From assembly GCF_001425945.1 (NCBI RefSeq), contig NZ_LMEB01000004.1, positions 582,761-646,760 on the forward strand: DNA of 64,000 bases. The letters run 5' to 3'. Positions 37,556-46,546 of the stretch are shown here, piece after piece. A model generated the notes under the pieces. The model was given only the letters and a program-made list of their open reading frames with translations. It searched no databases and had not been told where the DNA came from. The first letter of the stretch is position 1; every line of letters starts with the position of its first letter. Origin of the DNA: Brevundimonas sp. Root1279 (GTDB taxonomy: Bacteria > Pseudomonadota > Alphaproteobacteria > Caulobacterales > Caulobacteraceae). A program made the position numbers and the translations under genes.

Positions 37556-37567
37556 CAAGCTCGTCCC

Positions 37568-38479
37568 ATGACAGCGGTTATCGAAACACGTGGGCTGACC
37601 AAGACCTACGGAAGCGTGCACGCCCTCGACGGGCTCGACCTGACCATCCCGCGCGGCGGGGTCTATGGCGTGCTGGGGCCGAACGGGGCGGGCAAGTCGA
37701 CCCTGTTCCGCATCCTGCTGGGGCTGATCCGGCCCACGGCGGGCTCGGCCATGATCATGGGCGGGCCGCTCGGCGACGTGCGCCACATGCGCCAGACCGG
37801 CTCGATGATCGAGACGCCGCGCTTTCCGCCGTATCTGACCGCCCGGCAGGTGCTGAAGTGGCTGGCGCTGGAGCACGGCATCGCCGGCGCCACCGACATC
37901 CCCTACTGGCTCGAACGGGTCGGCCTCAGCGAGGCCGCCGACCGCCGGGTGCGCGGCTTCTCGGTCGGCATGATGCAGCGCCTCGGCGTCGCCGCCTCGC
38001 TGATGAGCCGTCCGGACCTTGTCATTCTCGATGAGCCGACCAGCGGCATGGACCCGCCCGGGATCCAGGAGATGCGCGCCCTGATCCGCTCGCTCGCCAC
38101 CGACGACGGCGTCACCGTCGTCCTGGCCAGCCACCAGTTGCTCGAGGTTCAGCGCGTCTGCGACCGCGTCGCCATCCTCAACAAGGGCAAGCTGGTCCGC
38201 GAGGGCCTGGTCAGCGAGCTGACTTCGGTCGGTGAGCGGCTGCAGTTCTCCCTCGCCCAAAAGGACAAGGCGCTGGAGGTGCTGGGCGCCGCCGGCTCGG
38301 TTCACGGCGAGCTTGTCTTGGCCGACATCAAGCGGGGCGAGGCGCCCGCCCTGTTGCGCGCCCTGATCGAAAAGGGCGTCGACATCACCGAAGCGCGCTG
38401 GGTCGGGACCGACCTGGAGAGCATCTTCTTCACCGAGACGGGCTCCGTGCAGACCCTGGAGGCCGACCATGCTCGTTGA
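37568..38479 (+). CDS. ABC transporter ATP-binding protein
   Basis: 303 aa from the ATG at 37568; a GTG-type in-frame extension to 37532 crosses the leader hairpin. Walker A GVLGPNGAGKSTLFRI (residues 35-48), a degenerate signature FSVGMMQRLGVAASL, Walker B LVILDEPTSGMD (Asp155, Glu156) and the H-loop LASHQLLEV. It pairs with the ABC-2 permease that overlaps its end by 11 bp. The C-terminal 90 residues resemble the extension of bacitracin/lantibiotic-type exporters. Substrate not known. Confidence 0.95.
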   Translation: MTAVIETRGLTKTYGSVHALDGLDLTIPRGGVYGVLGPNGAGKSTLFRILLGLIRPTAGSAMIMGGPLGDVRHMRQTGSMIETPRFPPYLTARQVLKWLALEHGIAGATDIPYWLERVGLSEAADRRVRGFSVGMMQRLGVAASLMSRPDLVILDEPTSGMDPPGIQEMRALIRSLATDDGVTVVLASHQLLEVQRVCDRVAILNKGKLVREGLVSELTSVGERLQFSLAQKDKALEVLGAAGSVHGELVLADIKRGEAPALLRALIEKGVDITEARWVGTDLESIFFTETGSVQTLEADHAR

Positions 38480-39326
38480 CGCGATCCGCGCGGAGGGCTT
38501 CCGCCTGACCCGCAACCGCACCCTGATGTTCTTCAGCGTGCTGTGCACCCCGCTGCTGTTCGCGATCGGCGGGGTCTTCTACCACCTGATGAGCAAGGCC
38601 AAGGGCGACGAGCTCGCCGCCAAGATGGGGCTGTCGTCGGCCACCGGCGCGCCGGTCAACCTGGGCGACGCCCTGACCTTCGCGGCCCAGAACGGCGCCA
38701 ACGGCCTCGTCCTGATCTTCATGCTGATCGGCGCCGCCACCCTCTACGCCGGCGACTACCGCTGGGAGACCTGGCGGCTGATCAGCGCCCGCAACAGCCG
38801 GATCCAGCTGATCCTCGGCAAGGTGGGCGTGTTCAAGCTCCTGGCCCTGGCGGCGATGCTCGCCTTCCTGGTCGCCAGCTTCATCTACTCCCTCAGCCAA
38901 TCGATCGTGTTTGAACGGCCCCTGACCTTCAGCTTCAGCGGCGAACAGCTCGGCCAGTTCGCCCTGCTATGGCTGCTGGCCTGGGTGCGCATCATCCAGT
39001 TCGCCATGATCGCTCTGCTGACCGCGGTCTTCACCCGCTCGCTGCTGGCCGCCCTGTTCGTGCCATGGGCCCTGGGCTTCGCCCAGTCGCTCTTCGGCCA
39101 GCTCGCCGCCCCGCTGCTGGGCTGGGAGCCGGGCGACTGGGCGTCACAGCTGCTGCTGCCGGGTCTGGCCTTCGACACCCTCAAGGCCTTCGTCGCCCCC
39201 GAACCGGGCGCAGTCGTCACGGCCGAGGTGGCCTGGCGCGCCCTGCTCGGCCTCAGCCTCTGGACCCTGGCTCCGCTGGCCGGCGCCCTGGTCTGGTTCA
39301 AGCGCCAGGACCTGTCGAAGGAGTAG
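38469..39326 (+). CDS. ABC-2 type transporter permease
   Basis: 285 aa, six predicted membrane helices: TLMFFSVLCTPLLFAIGGVF, ANGLVLIFMLIGAATLYAG, LLALAAMLAFLVASFIYSL, LLWLLAWVRIIQFAMIALL, SLLAALFVPWALGFAQSLF and ALLGLSLWTLAPLAGALVWF. ETWRLISARNSRIQL between helices 2 and 3 matches the ABC-2 permease family. It forms the export channel with the preceding ATPase. A GC hairpin at 39336-39355 follows the stop and might end the transcript, though it has no T-run. Confidence 0.9.
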   Translation: MLVDAIRAEGFRLTRNRTLMFFSVLCTPLLFAIGGVFYHLMSKAKGDELAAKMGLSSATGAPVNLGDALTFAAQNGANGLVLIFMLIGAATLYAGDYRWETWRLISARNSRIQLILGKVGVFKLLALAAMLAFLVASFIYSLSQSIVFERPLTFSFSGEQLGQFALLWLLAWVRIIQFAMIALLTAVFTRSLLAALFVPWALGFAQSLFGQLAAPLLGWEPGDWASQLLLPGLAFDTLKAFVAPEPGAVVTAEVAWRALLGLSLWTLAPLAGALVWFKRQDLSKE

Positions 39327-39464
39327 GCGCGCCTGCGCGGCCCACCCGGGCCGCGTGTCGCGGTTGTCGTCGACGGTGCGCGAATGTCGCCGATGTCTCG
39401 ACCCGAACTGTCGAGCATGTGGCGTCGAAATGTGGCGCCTCTGGAAGCTCGAATCCGGACCGAG

Positions 39465-39938
39465 TCAGAGCCGCTTTTCCATCCAGACGTCTGCTCGGAC
39501 GTAGGGGCTCGACCGGGGTGGCAGGTCGACGAAGCCGAAGCTGCGATAGAGGGCGCCCGCGGGCTTCAGGGTGCTGCTGGTCTCCAGGTACAGGCGCGGG
39601 GCTCCGACGGCCCCCGCCGCGGCCTCGCAGGCCTCCAACAGACGACGCCCCAGCCCTAGACCGCGCGCGGCCGGCGAAACCGTCATCTTGGCCACTTCGA
39701 AGCCGCCGTCGTCCATGGCGATCAGGGCGCAGCAGCCGATCGCCTCCCCGTCACGCTCGGCGATGAAGATGCGCCCGCCGCCCTCAAGGAAGGACTCCTC
39801 GGGGTGATCGATGGCCTTGCGATCCTTGGCCTCGACGGCGAAGCCGCCCTCGGTCAGCCAGGCGGTGTTCAGGGCCGCCCAGGCGGCGCGGTGGCGCGGC
39901 TCGAACGGAAGGATGAGGACGTCGGCAGGTTGGGCCAT
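39465..39938 (-). CDS. GNAT-family N-acetyltransferase
   Basis: 157 aa. Acetyl-CoA binding motif A is VAKMTVSPAARGLGLGRRLLEA (R/Q-x-x-G-x-G/A), with LYLETSSTLKPAGALYRSFGF completing the fold. The opening LILPFEPRHRAAWAALNTAWL is typical of small GNAT proteins acting on amino acids or small amines. Substrate unknown. The 138 bp between it and the ABC permease (39327-39464) show only the hairpin at 39336-39355. Confidence 0.92.
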   Translation of the reverse strand: MAQPADVLILPFEPRHRAAWAALNTAWLTEGGFAVEAKDRKAIDHPEESFLEGGGRIFIAERDGEAIGCCALIAMDDGGFEVAKMTVSPAARGLGLGRRLLEACEAAAGAVGAPRLYLETSSTLKPAGALYRSFGFVDLPPRSSPYVRADVWMEKRL

Positions 39939-39992
39939 GGAGCTCTCTTTCGGCGGTCGTTTCTGGCTCCTCCTGCCCGACTTGGGAAGTCG

Positions 39993-40361
39993 TCAGCGCC
40001 GGGCCAGACGCGCCTCCAACGCGGCAAGGTCAGACACGAACCAGACTCGGTCGCCACCGTTGGACTCGCGCACGAAGTCCGCCAGCGCCTTGCTGGCGGC
40101 GATTTCGGCGGCGATGTCCCCCACGATCGCCACCCGGAGCCGATAGGTGACGAATTTCTGGATCACCGCCCCGGCCAGGCCGGTGCGCAGGAGCAGAAAG
40201 TCCGGACCCAGGCGCGCAACGGGCAGCACAAGCCACTCGACCTCGACGCCCCAAAGCGCGCCGAGCAAATCCACCGCGTCCGCCTCGCGCGTGATCGGAG
40301 GACCGTCGTCGTCGCACACGAAGATGGCGCGTCCGGCCAGGTCTCTCACCTCATCGCCCAT
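39993..40361 (-). CDS. DUF4180-family protein
   Basis: 122 aa. The arrangement GPPITREADAVDLLGALWG, then VEWLVLPVARLGPDFLLLRTGLAGAVIQKFVTYRLRVAIVGDI (a Ser/Thr-poor alpha/beta core), then ASKALADFVRESNGGDRVWFV fits DUF4180, a family of unknown function with a STAS-like fold suggested by its pattern. Single gene just downstream of the ribosomal superoperon terminator. Confidence 0.88.
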   Translation of the reverse strand: MGDEVRDLAGRAIFVCDDDGPPITREADAVDLLGALWGVEVEWLVLPVARLGPDFLLLRTGLAGAVIQKFVTYRLRVAIVGDIAAEIAASKALADFVRESNGGDRVWFVSDLAALEARLARR

Positions 40362-40376
40362 GTCGATCTCCGCAAT

Positions 40377-40410
40377 GAAAAAGGGCGGCTGGTTCGCACC
40401 AGCCGCCCTT
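40377..40410 (-). terminator. Terminator of the ribosomal superoperon (after rplQ)
   Basis: A perfect 12-bp stem AAGGGCGGCTGG / CCAGCCGCCCTT with a 6-nt loop is followed on the minus strand by a T-run. It lies 24 bp after the rplQ stop and before DUF4180. Confidence 0.93.
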
Positions 40411-40434
40411 CCTCAAGCCCCAGACGGGAAGCGC

Positions 40435-40854
40435 TTAGGCTTCGTCGTCGCCCTCGATGGCGTAGACCGGACCGGAGTCCAGGCCCTTGGCGTCGACGTC
40501 ACGGTCGACGAATTCGATGACGGCCATGGCGGCGTTGTCGCCGTGGCGATAGCCGGCCTTCATGATGCGGATGTAGCCGCCGTTCCGGTCGGCGTAGCGC
40601 GGGCCGATCGTTTCGAACAGCTTGCCCACCTGCGGCACGTCACGGACGTGGCTGATGGCCTGACGACGAGCGTGCAGGTCGCCCTTCTTGGCGAGGGTGA
40701 CCAGCTTCTCGACGAAGGGACGCAGTTCCTTCGCCTTCGGCAGGGTGGTCGTGATCTGCTCGTGCTTGATCAGCGAAGCAGCCATGTTGGCGAACATCGC
40801 GGTGCGGTGGCTGGCCGTACGGCCGAGCTTGCGATAGGCGGCGCCGTGGCGCAT
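40435..40854 (-). CDS. rplQ: 50S ribosomal protein L17
   Basis: 139 aa. [20 protein letters not shown] is the L17 signature, followed by [20 protein letters not shown] and [17 protein letters not shown]17 lines the peptide exit tunnel region. It is the last gene of the alpha operon; 104 bp separate it from rpoA. The acidic tail after residue 120 ([18 protein letters not shown]) is a short alphaproteobacterial extension. Confidence 0.98.
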   Translation of the reverse strand: MRHGAAYRKLGRTASHRTAMFANMAASLIKHEQITTTLPKAKELRPFVEKLVTLAKKGDLHARRQAISHVRDVPQVGKLFETIGPRYADRNGGYIRIMKAGYRHGDNAAMAVIEFVDRDVDAKGLDSGPVYAIEGDDEA

Positions 40855-40958
40855 CGGGGTCTCTCCTACTCACCCTGGTTTCCACTCAACGCGGACCTGG
40901 GGTTCTCTCATTCTAACCGCTCCGCGACCCTGTTCGGATCTTGGGCGGAGGGTTGAAA

Positions 40959-41978
40959 CTAGATCTGGTCGTCGAACTTCTTGGCCAGGTCTTCGATGTT
41001 TTCCGGCGGCCAGTTCGGCACATCCATGCCGAGGCTGAGGCCCATGGTCGCCAGCACTTCCTTGATCTCGTTCAGCGACTTGCGGCCGAAGTTCGGGGTG
41101 CGGAGCATCTCGCCTTCGGTCTTCTGGATCAGGTCGCCGATGTAGACAATGTTGTCGTTCTTCAGGCAGTTGGCCGAACGAACCGACAGTTCCAGCTCGT
41201 CGACCTTCTTCAGCAGGGCCGGGTTGAACGGCAGGTCAGGCTTGCCGTCCGAGGCTTCCACCGCCTTCTTCGGTTCGTCGAAGGTGATGAAGATCTGCAG
41301 TTGGTCTTGCAGGATGCGCGAGGCGTAGGCCACCGCGTCAACCGGCGAGACCGCGCCGTTGGTTTCGACTTCCAGCACCAGCTTGTCGTAGTCGAGCGAC
41401 TGGCCCTGGCGGGTCGGCTCGACGCGATAGGCGACGCGCTTGACCGGCGAGTACAGGGCGTCGACCGCGATCAGGCCGATCGGGGCGTCTTCCGGACGGT
41501 TGAACTCCGAAGCGACATAGCCCTTGCCGTTCTGGACGGTCAGTTCCATGCGCACCGAAGCGCCGTCATCCAGCGTGCAGATGACGTGGTCGGGGTTCAG
41601 CACTTCGATGTCCGCGGGGACGTCGATCTGGCCGGCCGTGACCGGACCAGGGCCCGTGGCGCGCAGGGTCATGCGCTTGGGGCCCTCGGCGTGCATGCGC
41701 AGCGCCAGTTGCTTGATGTTGAGCACGATGTCGACGACGTCTTCCCGCACGCCTTCCAGCGAGGAGAATTCGTGGACGACGCCGTCGATCTGGATGGCGG
41801 TCACCGCGGCGCCTTGCAGCGACGACAGGAGAACGCGGCGCAGGGCATTGCCGAGCGTCACACCGAAGCCGCGTTCCAGGGGCTCAGCAACCAGGCGCGC
41901 CTTGCGCAGCGGGTCGGAGCCGGCCTCGACTTGCGGCTTCTCGGGACGGATCAGCTCTTGCCAGTTACGTTCGATCAT
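40959..41978 (-). CDS. rpoA: RNA polymerase alpha subunit
   Basis: 339 aa, the normal alphaproteobacterial length. The N-terminal assembly domain starts [16 protein letters not shown] and carries [20 protein letters not shown]; the C-terminal domain has [20 protein letters not shown] with the conserved Arg/Asn contact residues for UP elements and activators. Its leader holds a 9-bp hairpin. It sits between rpsK and rplQ as in other proteobacteria. Confidence 0.99.
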   Translation of the reverse strand: MIERNWQELIRPEKPQVEAGSDPLRKARLVAEPLERGFGVTLGNALRRVLLSSLQGAAVTAIQIDGVVHEFSSLEGVREDVVDIVLNIKQLALRMHAEGPKRMTLRATGPGPVTAGQIDVPADIEVLNPDHVICTLDDGASVRMELTVQNGKGYVASEFNRPEDAPIGLIAVDALYSPVKRVAYRVEPTRQGQSLDYDKLVLEVETNGAVSPVDAVAYASRILQDQLQIFITFDEPKKAVEASDGKPDLPFNPALLKKVDELELSVRSANCLKNDNIVYIGDLIQKTEGEMLRTPNFGRKSLNEIKEVLATMGLSLGMDVPNWPPENIEDLAKKFDDQI

Positions 41979-42001
41979 GGATGTCCCTCGAAAACGGAGT
42001 T

Positions 42002-42042
42002 CGCCGGTCCCTCGCTCCTCGTCAGGGGCGGCAGGACCGGCG
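42002..42042 (-). other. Hairpin in the rpsK-rpoA intergenic region
   Basis: CGCCGGTCC (42002-42010) pairs with GGACCGGCG (42034-42042), 9 bp perfect, in the 87-bp space between rpsK and rpoA. It has no T-run and could be an RNA processing or attenuation element. Function not shown. Confidence 0.45.
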
Positions 42043-42065
42043 GAGATATAGTCGGTCGTGGTCGC

Positions 42066-42455
42066 TTAGACGCGGCGGCGCTTGGGCGGACGGCAACCGT
42101 TGTGCGGCATCGGGGTGACGTCGCGGATCGTCGTGATGGTCATGCCGGCGGCCTGCAGGGCGCGCAGGGCCGATTCACGGCCGGAGCCCGGACCCGACAC
42201 GTTGACCTCGAGGGTCTTCACGCCGTGCTCGCTGGCCTTCTTGGCGGCGTCTTCAGCAGCCATCTGGGCGGCGTACGGAGTCGACTTGCGCGAACCCTTG
42301 AAGCCCATGTGGCCGGCCGACGACCAGGAAATCGCGTTCCCTTGAGCGTCGGTGATGGTCACCATGGTGTTGTTGAAGCTGGCGTTCACGTGGGCGACGC
42401 CCGACGTGATGTTCTTGCGTTCGCGGCGCTTTACGCGACCCGGTTCCTTAGCCAT
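42066..42455 (-). CDS. rpsK: 30S ribosomal protein S11
   Basis: 129 aa. The N-terminal basic [20 protein letters not shown] and the C-terminal [19 protein letters not shown] are universal S11 segments; [13 protein letters not shown] is the central helix. S11 forms part of the platform near the E site. Position between rpsM and rpoA is canonical. Confidence 0.99.
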   Translation of the reverse strand: MAKEPGRVKRRERKNITSGVAHVNASFNNTMVTITDAQGNAISWSSAGHMGFKGSRKSTPYAAQMAAEDAAKKASEHGVKTLEVNVSGPGSGRESALRALQAAGMTITTIRDVTPMPHNGCRPPKRRRV

Positions 42456-42469
42456 CGGTCAGGTCTCTC

Positions 42470-42838
42470 TTACTTCTTCTTGCCGGCGATCGGCTTGGCC
42501 GGACCCTTGCGGGTACGAGCGTTGGTGTGCGTGCGCTGACCGCGGACCGGCAGGCCCTTACGGTGACGCAGGCCGCGGTAGCAGGCCAGGTCCATCAGAC
42601 GCTTGATGTTCATCGACGTCTCACGACGCAGGTCACCCTCGACGGTGTGATCCTTGTCGATGGTCTCGCGGATCTGCAGCACTTCGGCGTCAGTCAGCTG
42701 ATTGACGCGACGCGCCGGCTCAATGCCGACCTTCGAAGTGATGTCCTTGGCGGCGGCCGGGCCGATGCCGTGGATGTACTGAAGCGCGATTTCAACGCGC
42801 TTGTTGGTCGGGATGTTGACGCCAGCGATACGGGCCAC
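42470..42838 (-). CDS. rpsM: 30S ribosomal protein S13
   Basis: 122 aa from the GTG at 42838 ([20 protein letters not shown]), with GGAGAG 4-9 nt upstream; an in-frame extension to 42886 passes through a leader hairpin and is rejected. [12 protein letters not shown] and the tail [20 protein letters not shown] are S13 marks. S13 contacts the P-site tRNA and L5. It has its own near-consensus promoter upstream. Confidence 0.98.
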   Translation of the reverse strand: MARIAGVNIPTNKRVEIALQYIHGIGPAAAKDITSKVGIEPARRVNQLTDAEVLQIRETIDKDHTVEGDLRRETSMNIKRLMDLACYRGLRHRKGLPVRGQRTHTNARTRKGPAKPIAGKKK

Positions 42839-42873
42839 GAAGCTCTCCAGATACGCGTTTGCGGACGCAACAA

Positions 42874-42900
42874 ACGCTCCGGTCAACAGACCAGGAGCGT
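42874..42900 (-). promoter_or_regulatory. Leader hairpin of rpsM
   Basis: ACGCTCCGGTC pairs with GACC-A-GGAGCGT (one bulged A) around AACA, about 36 nt upstream of the rpsM GTG and downstream of the promoter at 42925-42952. It could be the target for autoregulation of this distal block, in analogy with the S4-regulated alpha operon of E. coli, although rpsD is not in this block. Confidence 0.45.
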
Positions 42901-42924
42901 GGCGCGCCCTTCGCGGAAGCGGGC

Positions 42925-42952
42925 GTTATACAGAGGATTCCCACGTCGTCAA
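42925..42952 (-). promoter_or_regulatory. Internal promoter for rpsM-rpsK-rpoA-rplQ
   Basis: On the minus strand TTGACG (42952-42947), a 16-bp spacer and TATAAC (42930-42925): near-consensus sigma-70, and the -10 context TGTATAAC also fits the Caulobacter housekeeping pattern. It starts 17 bp after the stop of the inserted TonB-like gene, giving the alpha block its own supply of transcript. Confidence 0.8.
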
Positions 42953-42968
42953 CTTCTTGGGTGGGATT

Positions 42969-43724
42969 TCACCCTCGCGGCGCCTGTCGGCCGAACTCAA
43001 CCGTGATGGTCACCGTGATGTCGTCCTGGTAGCGGCCGTCCAGCGTCGGCGGCCGAAAGCGGTATTCGCCTTCGGCCACGCGAATGGCCGCATCTCCGAA
43101 ACCGAAGCCTGAAGGATCCTCGCTTACGACCGAGCAGCGGTCGAGTCGATGATCCTCCCGAATCCGGCAGCGCACGCTCGCCGTGCCCGGCACCCGCTGA
43201 TTCCGGGCCGCAGCCGGCACATAGGGAAGGATCTCGCGGGCGCCCGGGCGACGCAGGTTCTGCGGCGGCGTACGGACCCCGCCCCTGCCTGGTCCGTCGC
43301 CGGCGCCGATCCCGCTGCCCGTCCCCGTCCCTTGCCCGCCCTGGCCCATGCCGGGGGTCGGAGAGGCGATGGGGGCGACGCCGAGCACCGGCGATTGCTC
43401 AGGAGCGAGTTGGCGCGGCGCGGGCAGTTCCGGCGGGACGGGCCGCTTTGGCGGCGGCGGCGTATGGACCCGCGAGGGAGCGGCGGGCGCGCCCCCGCCG
43501 GGGTCCTCGGACGGAGGTTCGGGCGTCGGCTCCGGCGGCGGCGGAGGAGGCGGAACGGGGCGCACCAGCACCACCTGGATCGGCGGCAGCGGCAGCGGCA
43601 TGGGCGGCGCCGGCTCGGTCTGGGCCATGAAGAAGAAGACGGCCACGTGCGCGGCGGTGACGCCCGCTACGATGCCGGCGTTCCGGACGCGTCGGTCGCG
43701 GTGGAACTGGAAACTAATGGTCAC
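42969..43724 (-). CDS. TonB-like protein inside the ribosomal cluster
   Basis: 251 aa. One membrane anchor (NAGIVAGVTAAHVAVFFFMA), a long Pro-rich region (VRPVPPPPPPPEPTPEPPSE and PPPPKRPVPPELPAP), a Gly-rich segment (GMGQGGQGTGTGSGIGAG) and a C-terminal TonB-like domain (ASVRCRIREDHRLDRCSVVS to TVTITVEFGRQ). Two Cys in that domain may form a disulphide. It sits between adk and rpsM on the ribosomal strand, where Caulobacter-type operons normally have no extra gene. Receptor partner unknown. Confidence 0.85.
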   Translation of the reverse strand: MTISFQFHRDRRVRNAGIVAGVTAAHVAVFFFMAQTEPAPPMPLPLPPIQVVLVRPVPPPPPPPEPTPEPPSEDPGGGAPAAPSRVHTPPPPKRPVPPELPAPRQLAPEQSPVLGVAPIASPTPGMGQGGQGTGTGSGIGAGDGPGRGGVRTPPQNLRRPGAREILPYVPAAARNQRVPGTASVRCRIREDHRLDRCSVVSEDPSGFGFGDAAIRVAEGEYRFRPPTLDGRYQDDITVTITVEFGRQAPRG

Positions 43725-43790
43725 GCCTTCCGCACTAGCCTGCGCGGGCTTAACGCGCGACGAGACGGATCGTCAGCGTGCGTTCAGCTT

Positions 43791-44354
43791 TCAGGCGTCG
43801 AGCGCGGCGTCCAGGCCGGCGGAGACGGCCTCGATGGAGCCCATGCCGTCGATCTCGGTCAGCTTGCCCTGCCCCTCGTAGTACGGGAGCAACGGCGCCG
43901 TCTGACGATTGTAGACGGCCAGGCGGTCCTTGAAGGTGTCCGGATTGTCGTCCGGGCGGCCCTGGTCAGCGAAGCGCTTGGCGATGCGCGCGGTCAGAGC
44001 CTGGTCGTCGACCTTCAGGCGGACGACGCGATCGATCCGGGCGCCGCGCTTCTCGAGCATGGCGTCCAGCGCCTCAGCCTGGGCCACGGTGCGGGGGAAG
44101 CCGTCGAAGATGGCGCCGCCGGCGGCCTCGGCCTCCGGCAGGCGGTCCTCGATGAGGGCGATGACGATCTCGTCGGTCACGAGGTCGCCGCGCGCCAGCA
44201 CGTCCTTGACCTTCAGGCCCAGCTCGGAGCCCGAGGCGATGGCCGCCCGGAGCATGTCGCCGGTCGACAGCTGGACCATGCCCCGCGTCTCGACCAGCCG
44301 CTTGGCCTGGGTGCCCTTGCCCGCCGCCGGCGGGCCGAACAGGATCAGGTTCAT
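43791..44354 (-). CDS. adk: Adenylate kinase, short form
   Basis: 187 aa from the ATG at 44354, with GGGGGAGGG upstream; an in-frame extension to 44411 overlaps secY. P-loop GPPAAGKGTQAKRL (residues 8-21), NMP-binding QLSTGDMLRAAI, and FDGFPRTVAQAEALD. The LID is short with no zinc Cys, the form common in alphaproteobacteria. It balances AMP, ADP and ATP. Position directly after secY is canonical. Confidence 0.97.
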   Translation of the reverse strand: MNLILFGPPAAGKGTQAKRLVETRGMVQLSTGDMLRAAIASGSELGLKVKDVLARGDLVTDEIVIALIEDRLPEAEAAGGAIFDGFPRTVAQAEALDAMLEKRGARIDRVVRLKVDDQALTARIAKRFADQGRPDDNPDTFKDRLAVYNRQTAPLLPYYEGQGKLTEIDGMGSIEAVSAGLDAALDA

Positions 44355-44376
44355 TGCGCCCTCCCCCAGGCGTTCG

Positions 44377-45753
44377 TCAGCGGCGAACCGGCGCCGGCGT
44401 GCGGCCGCCACGGCCGCGCAGCTTCGCCTTCTTGATCAGGCCTTCGTACTGGTGCGCCAGCAGTTGGGACTGGATCTGGGCCACGGTGTCCATGGTCACC
44501 GACACGACGATCAGGATCGAGGTGCCGCCGAACAGCAGGCCGTTGCCCATCTCGGCCGCCAGGAACTCCGGCAGCAGGCAGACGGCGGTGATGTAGATGG
44601 CGCCGATGGTCGTCAGGCGGGTCAGCACATAGTCCAGGTACTCGGCCGTCCGCTTGCCCGGGCGGATGCCCGGCAGGAAGCCGCCGTACTTGCGCAGGTT
44701 CTCCGCCGTATCCTCGGGGTTGAAGGTGATCGAGGTGTAGAAGAAGCAGAAGAAGATGATCAGGGCGCCGTACAGCACCATGAAGATGGGCTGGCCGTGC
44801 TGCATCTGGGCCGTGACCGTCGGCAGCCAGGCCAGCCACGAGGGCAGGTCGGCGCTGGCGGTCAGCTGGGCCACCGTGGTCGGCAGCATCAGCAGCGACG
44901 AGGCGAAGATCGGCGGAATGACGCCGGCGGTGTTGACCTTCAGCGGCAGGAACGAACGCTCTCCGCCGGTCATGCGGTTGCCTTCCTGGCGCTTCGGATA
45001 CTGGATCAGAAGGCGGCGCTGGGCGCGCTCCATGAAGACGATGAAGACGACCACGGCGACCGCAAGCACGCAGATCAGCAGCAGGACGACCGGCGACATC
45101 ACACCCTGCTGGGCCATGCCGAACATGCGGGCGATGGTGCCCGGCAGGACGGCGACGATGCCGGCGAAGATGATCAGCGAGATGCCGTTGCCGACGCCGC
45201 GAGCCGTCACCTGCTCGCCCAGCCACATCAGGAACATGGTGCCGCCGACGAGGGTGGTGACGGTCGAGATGATGAAGAAGATGCCCGGCTGGTCGACCAG
45301 GTTCGGCTGGACGTTCAGGCCGATGGCGATGCCGCCCGCCTGGAAGAGGGCCAGCACCACGGTCAGGTAGCGGGTGTACTGGTTCAGCTGCTTGCGGCCG
45401 CTCTCGCCGCCTTCCTTACGCAGCTTCTCCCACGGCGGGTAAACCGCGCCCATCAGCTGGACGATGATCGAGGCCGAGATGTACGGCATGACGTTCAGCG
45501 CGAACACGGCCATCCGCTCGACAGCGCCGCCCGAGAACATGTTGACCATGTCCAGGATGCCGCGCTGGCCTTCCGGGTTCTGGAAGAAGGCCAGGAAGGC
45601 CTCCGAGTTGATGCCCGGAATCGGCACGTAGGTGCCGATCCGGTAGACCAGCAGCGCCATCAGCGTGAACAGCAGACGCTTGTGCAGCTCGGTCGCCTTG
45701 GCGAACGAGCCCATATTCATATTGGCTGCAAGTTGTTCGGCGGCCGAAGCCAT
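44377..45753 (-). CDS. secY: Protein translocase subunit SecY
   Basis: 458 aa, ten membrane helices. The N-terminus has LHKRLLFTLMALLVYRIGTY and VPIPGINSEAFLAFF; the plug and loop regions include NMFSGGAVERMAVFALNVMPYISA, and GLIKKAKLRGRGG ends the protein. It forms the SecYEG channel in the inner membrane. It follows rplO in the spc operon, with a strong hairpin in between. Confidence 0.99.
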   Translation of the reverse strand: MASAAEQLAANMNMGSFAKATELHKRLLFTLMALLVYRIGTYVPIPGINSEAFLAFFQNPEGQRGILDMVNMFSGGAVERMAVFALNVMPYISASIIVQLMGAVYPPWEKLRKEGGESGRKQLNQYTRYLTVVLALFQAGGIAIGLNVQPNLVDQPGIFFIISTVTTLVGGTMFLMWLGEQVTARGVGNGISLIIFAGIVAVLPGTIARMFGMAQQGVMSPVVLLLICVLAVAVVVFIVFMERAQRRLLIQYPKRQEGNRMTGGERSFLPLKVNTAGVIPPIFASSLLMLPTTVAQLTASADLPSWLAWLPTVTAQMQHGQPIFMVLYGALIIFFCFFYTSITFNPEDTAENLRKYGGFLPGIRPGKRTAEYLDYVLTRLTTIGAIYITAVCLLPEFLAAEMGNGLLFGGTSILIVVSVTMDTVAQIQSQLLAHQYEGLIKKAKLRGRGGRTPAPVRR

Positions 45754-45823
45754 GTGTCGTTACCCCGACTGATCAGAACGCGGCGCATCGGACAGGAATC
45801 CGACCCCCGCGTCCAGATAGGAG

Positions 45824-45852
45824 AAGGGCGCCCTCATGGCGAGGGCGCCCTT
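45824..45852 (-). other. Perfect 12-bp hairpin between rplO and secY
   Basis: AAGGGCGCCCTC / GAGGGCGCCCTT with a 5-nt loop stands in the rplO-secY gap. In the direction of transcription (minus) it has no T-run, while on the plus strand TCTTTTT follows 4 nt later. Partial termination, RNA stabilisation or processing are possible; none is shown. Confidence 0.7.
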
Positions 45853-45860
45853 CGGTCTTT

Positions 45861-46451
45861 TTACTTGGCGGCGGTGCGCTTGGCGCGGGCCGACACCTTG
45901 TTGGCGTCGCCCTTCGGAGCCTTGGGAGCCGGAGCCTTGCCCTTGGCGGCGTTGCGCTTCTCGACGCGCGCGGCGGCCTTGGCTTCCGCAGCGATGCGCT
46001 CCTGGACGACGGTGCCGCCCGCGGCTTCGATCGCCTTGACGGCGCCGGCCGAGGCCGACCACACCACCAGGTTCAGCTTGCCCTTGATCTCGCCGGTGCC
46101 CAGCAGACGGACGCCGTCCTTGACGCGACGGATCACGCCGGCGGCGACCAGGGCGTCGCCCTTGATCTCGCCCTTGATGTCCAGCTTCTTGGCGTCGATG
46201 GCGTCTTGCAGGCGCCACAGGTTCACTTCAGCCAGCTTCAGCGCGTTCGGGTTGTTGAAGCCGCGCTTCGGCATACGCATGTACAGCGGCATCTGGCCGC
46301 CTTCGAAGCCGCCGATGGCGACGCCCGAACGCGACTTCTGACCCTTGACGCCGCGCCCGGCGGTCTTGCCCTTGCCCGAGCCCGGGCCACGGCCGACGCG
46401 CATGCGCTTCTTGTGGGCGCCTTCGTTGTCGCGGATTTCGTTCAGTTTCAT
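45861..46451 (-). CDS. rplO: 50S ribosomal protein L15
   Basis: 196 aa, with the usual 150-residue core ([53 protein letters not shown]) and an unusually long Ala/Lys-rich C-terminal tail from about residue 155 ([20 protein letters not shown]). Such basic tails on L15 are frequent in alphaproteobacteria. It follows rpmD after 173 bp that hold two hairpins. Confidence 0.98.
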   Translation of the reverse strand: MKLNEIRDNEGAHKKRMRVGRGPGSGKGKTAGRGVKGQKSRSGVAIGGFEGGQMPLYMRMPKRGFNNPNALKLAEVNLWRLQDAIDAKKLDIKGEIKGDALVAAGVIRRVKDGVRLLGTGEIKGKLNLVVWSASAGAVKAIEAAGGTVVQERIAAEAKAAARVEKRNAAKGKAPAPKAPKGDANKVSARAKRTAAK

Positions 46452-46546
46452 GTGCCTGATCCTTTCGGGTTCTAGCGCCCGGTTGAAAACCGGACTCGGC
46501 GTTGATGTCAGTGTTGCGCCCCGGAAAGGGTCCGGAACGCAAGGAA

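Noticed and set aside
42839..42886. Longer N-terminus for S13 (start at 42886)
   Set aside because: The extra 16 residues cross a leader hairpin; the GTG at 42838 has a good Shine-Dalgarno and gives the standard 122-residue protein.
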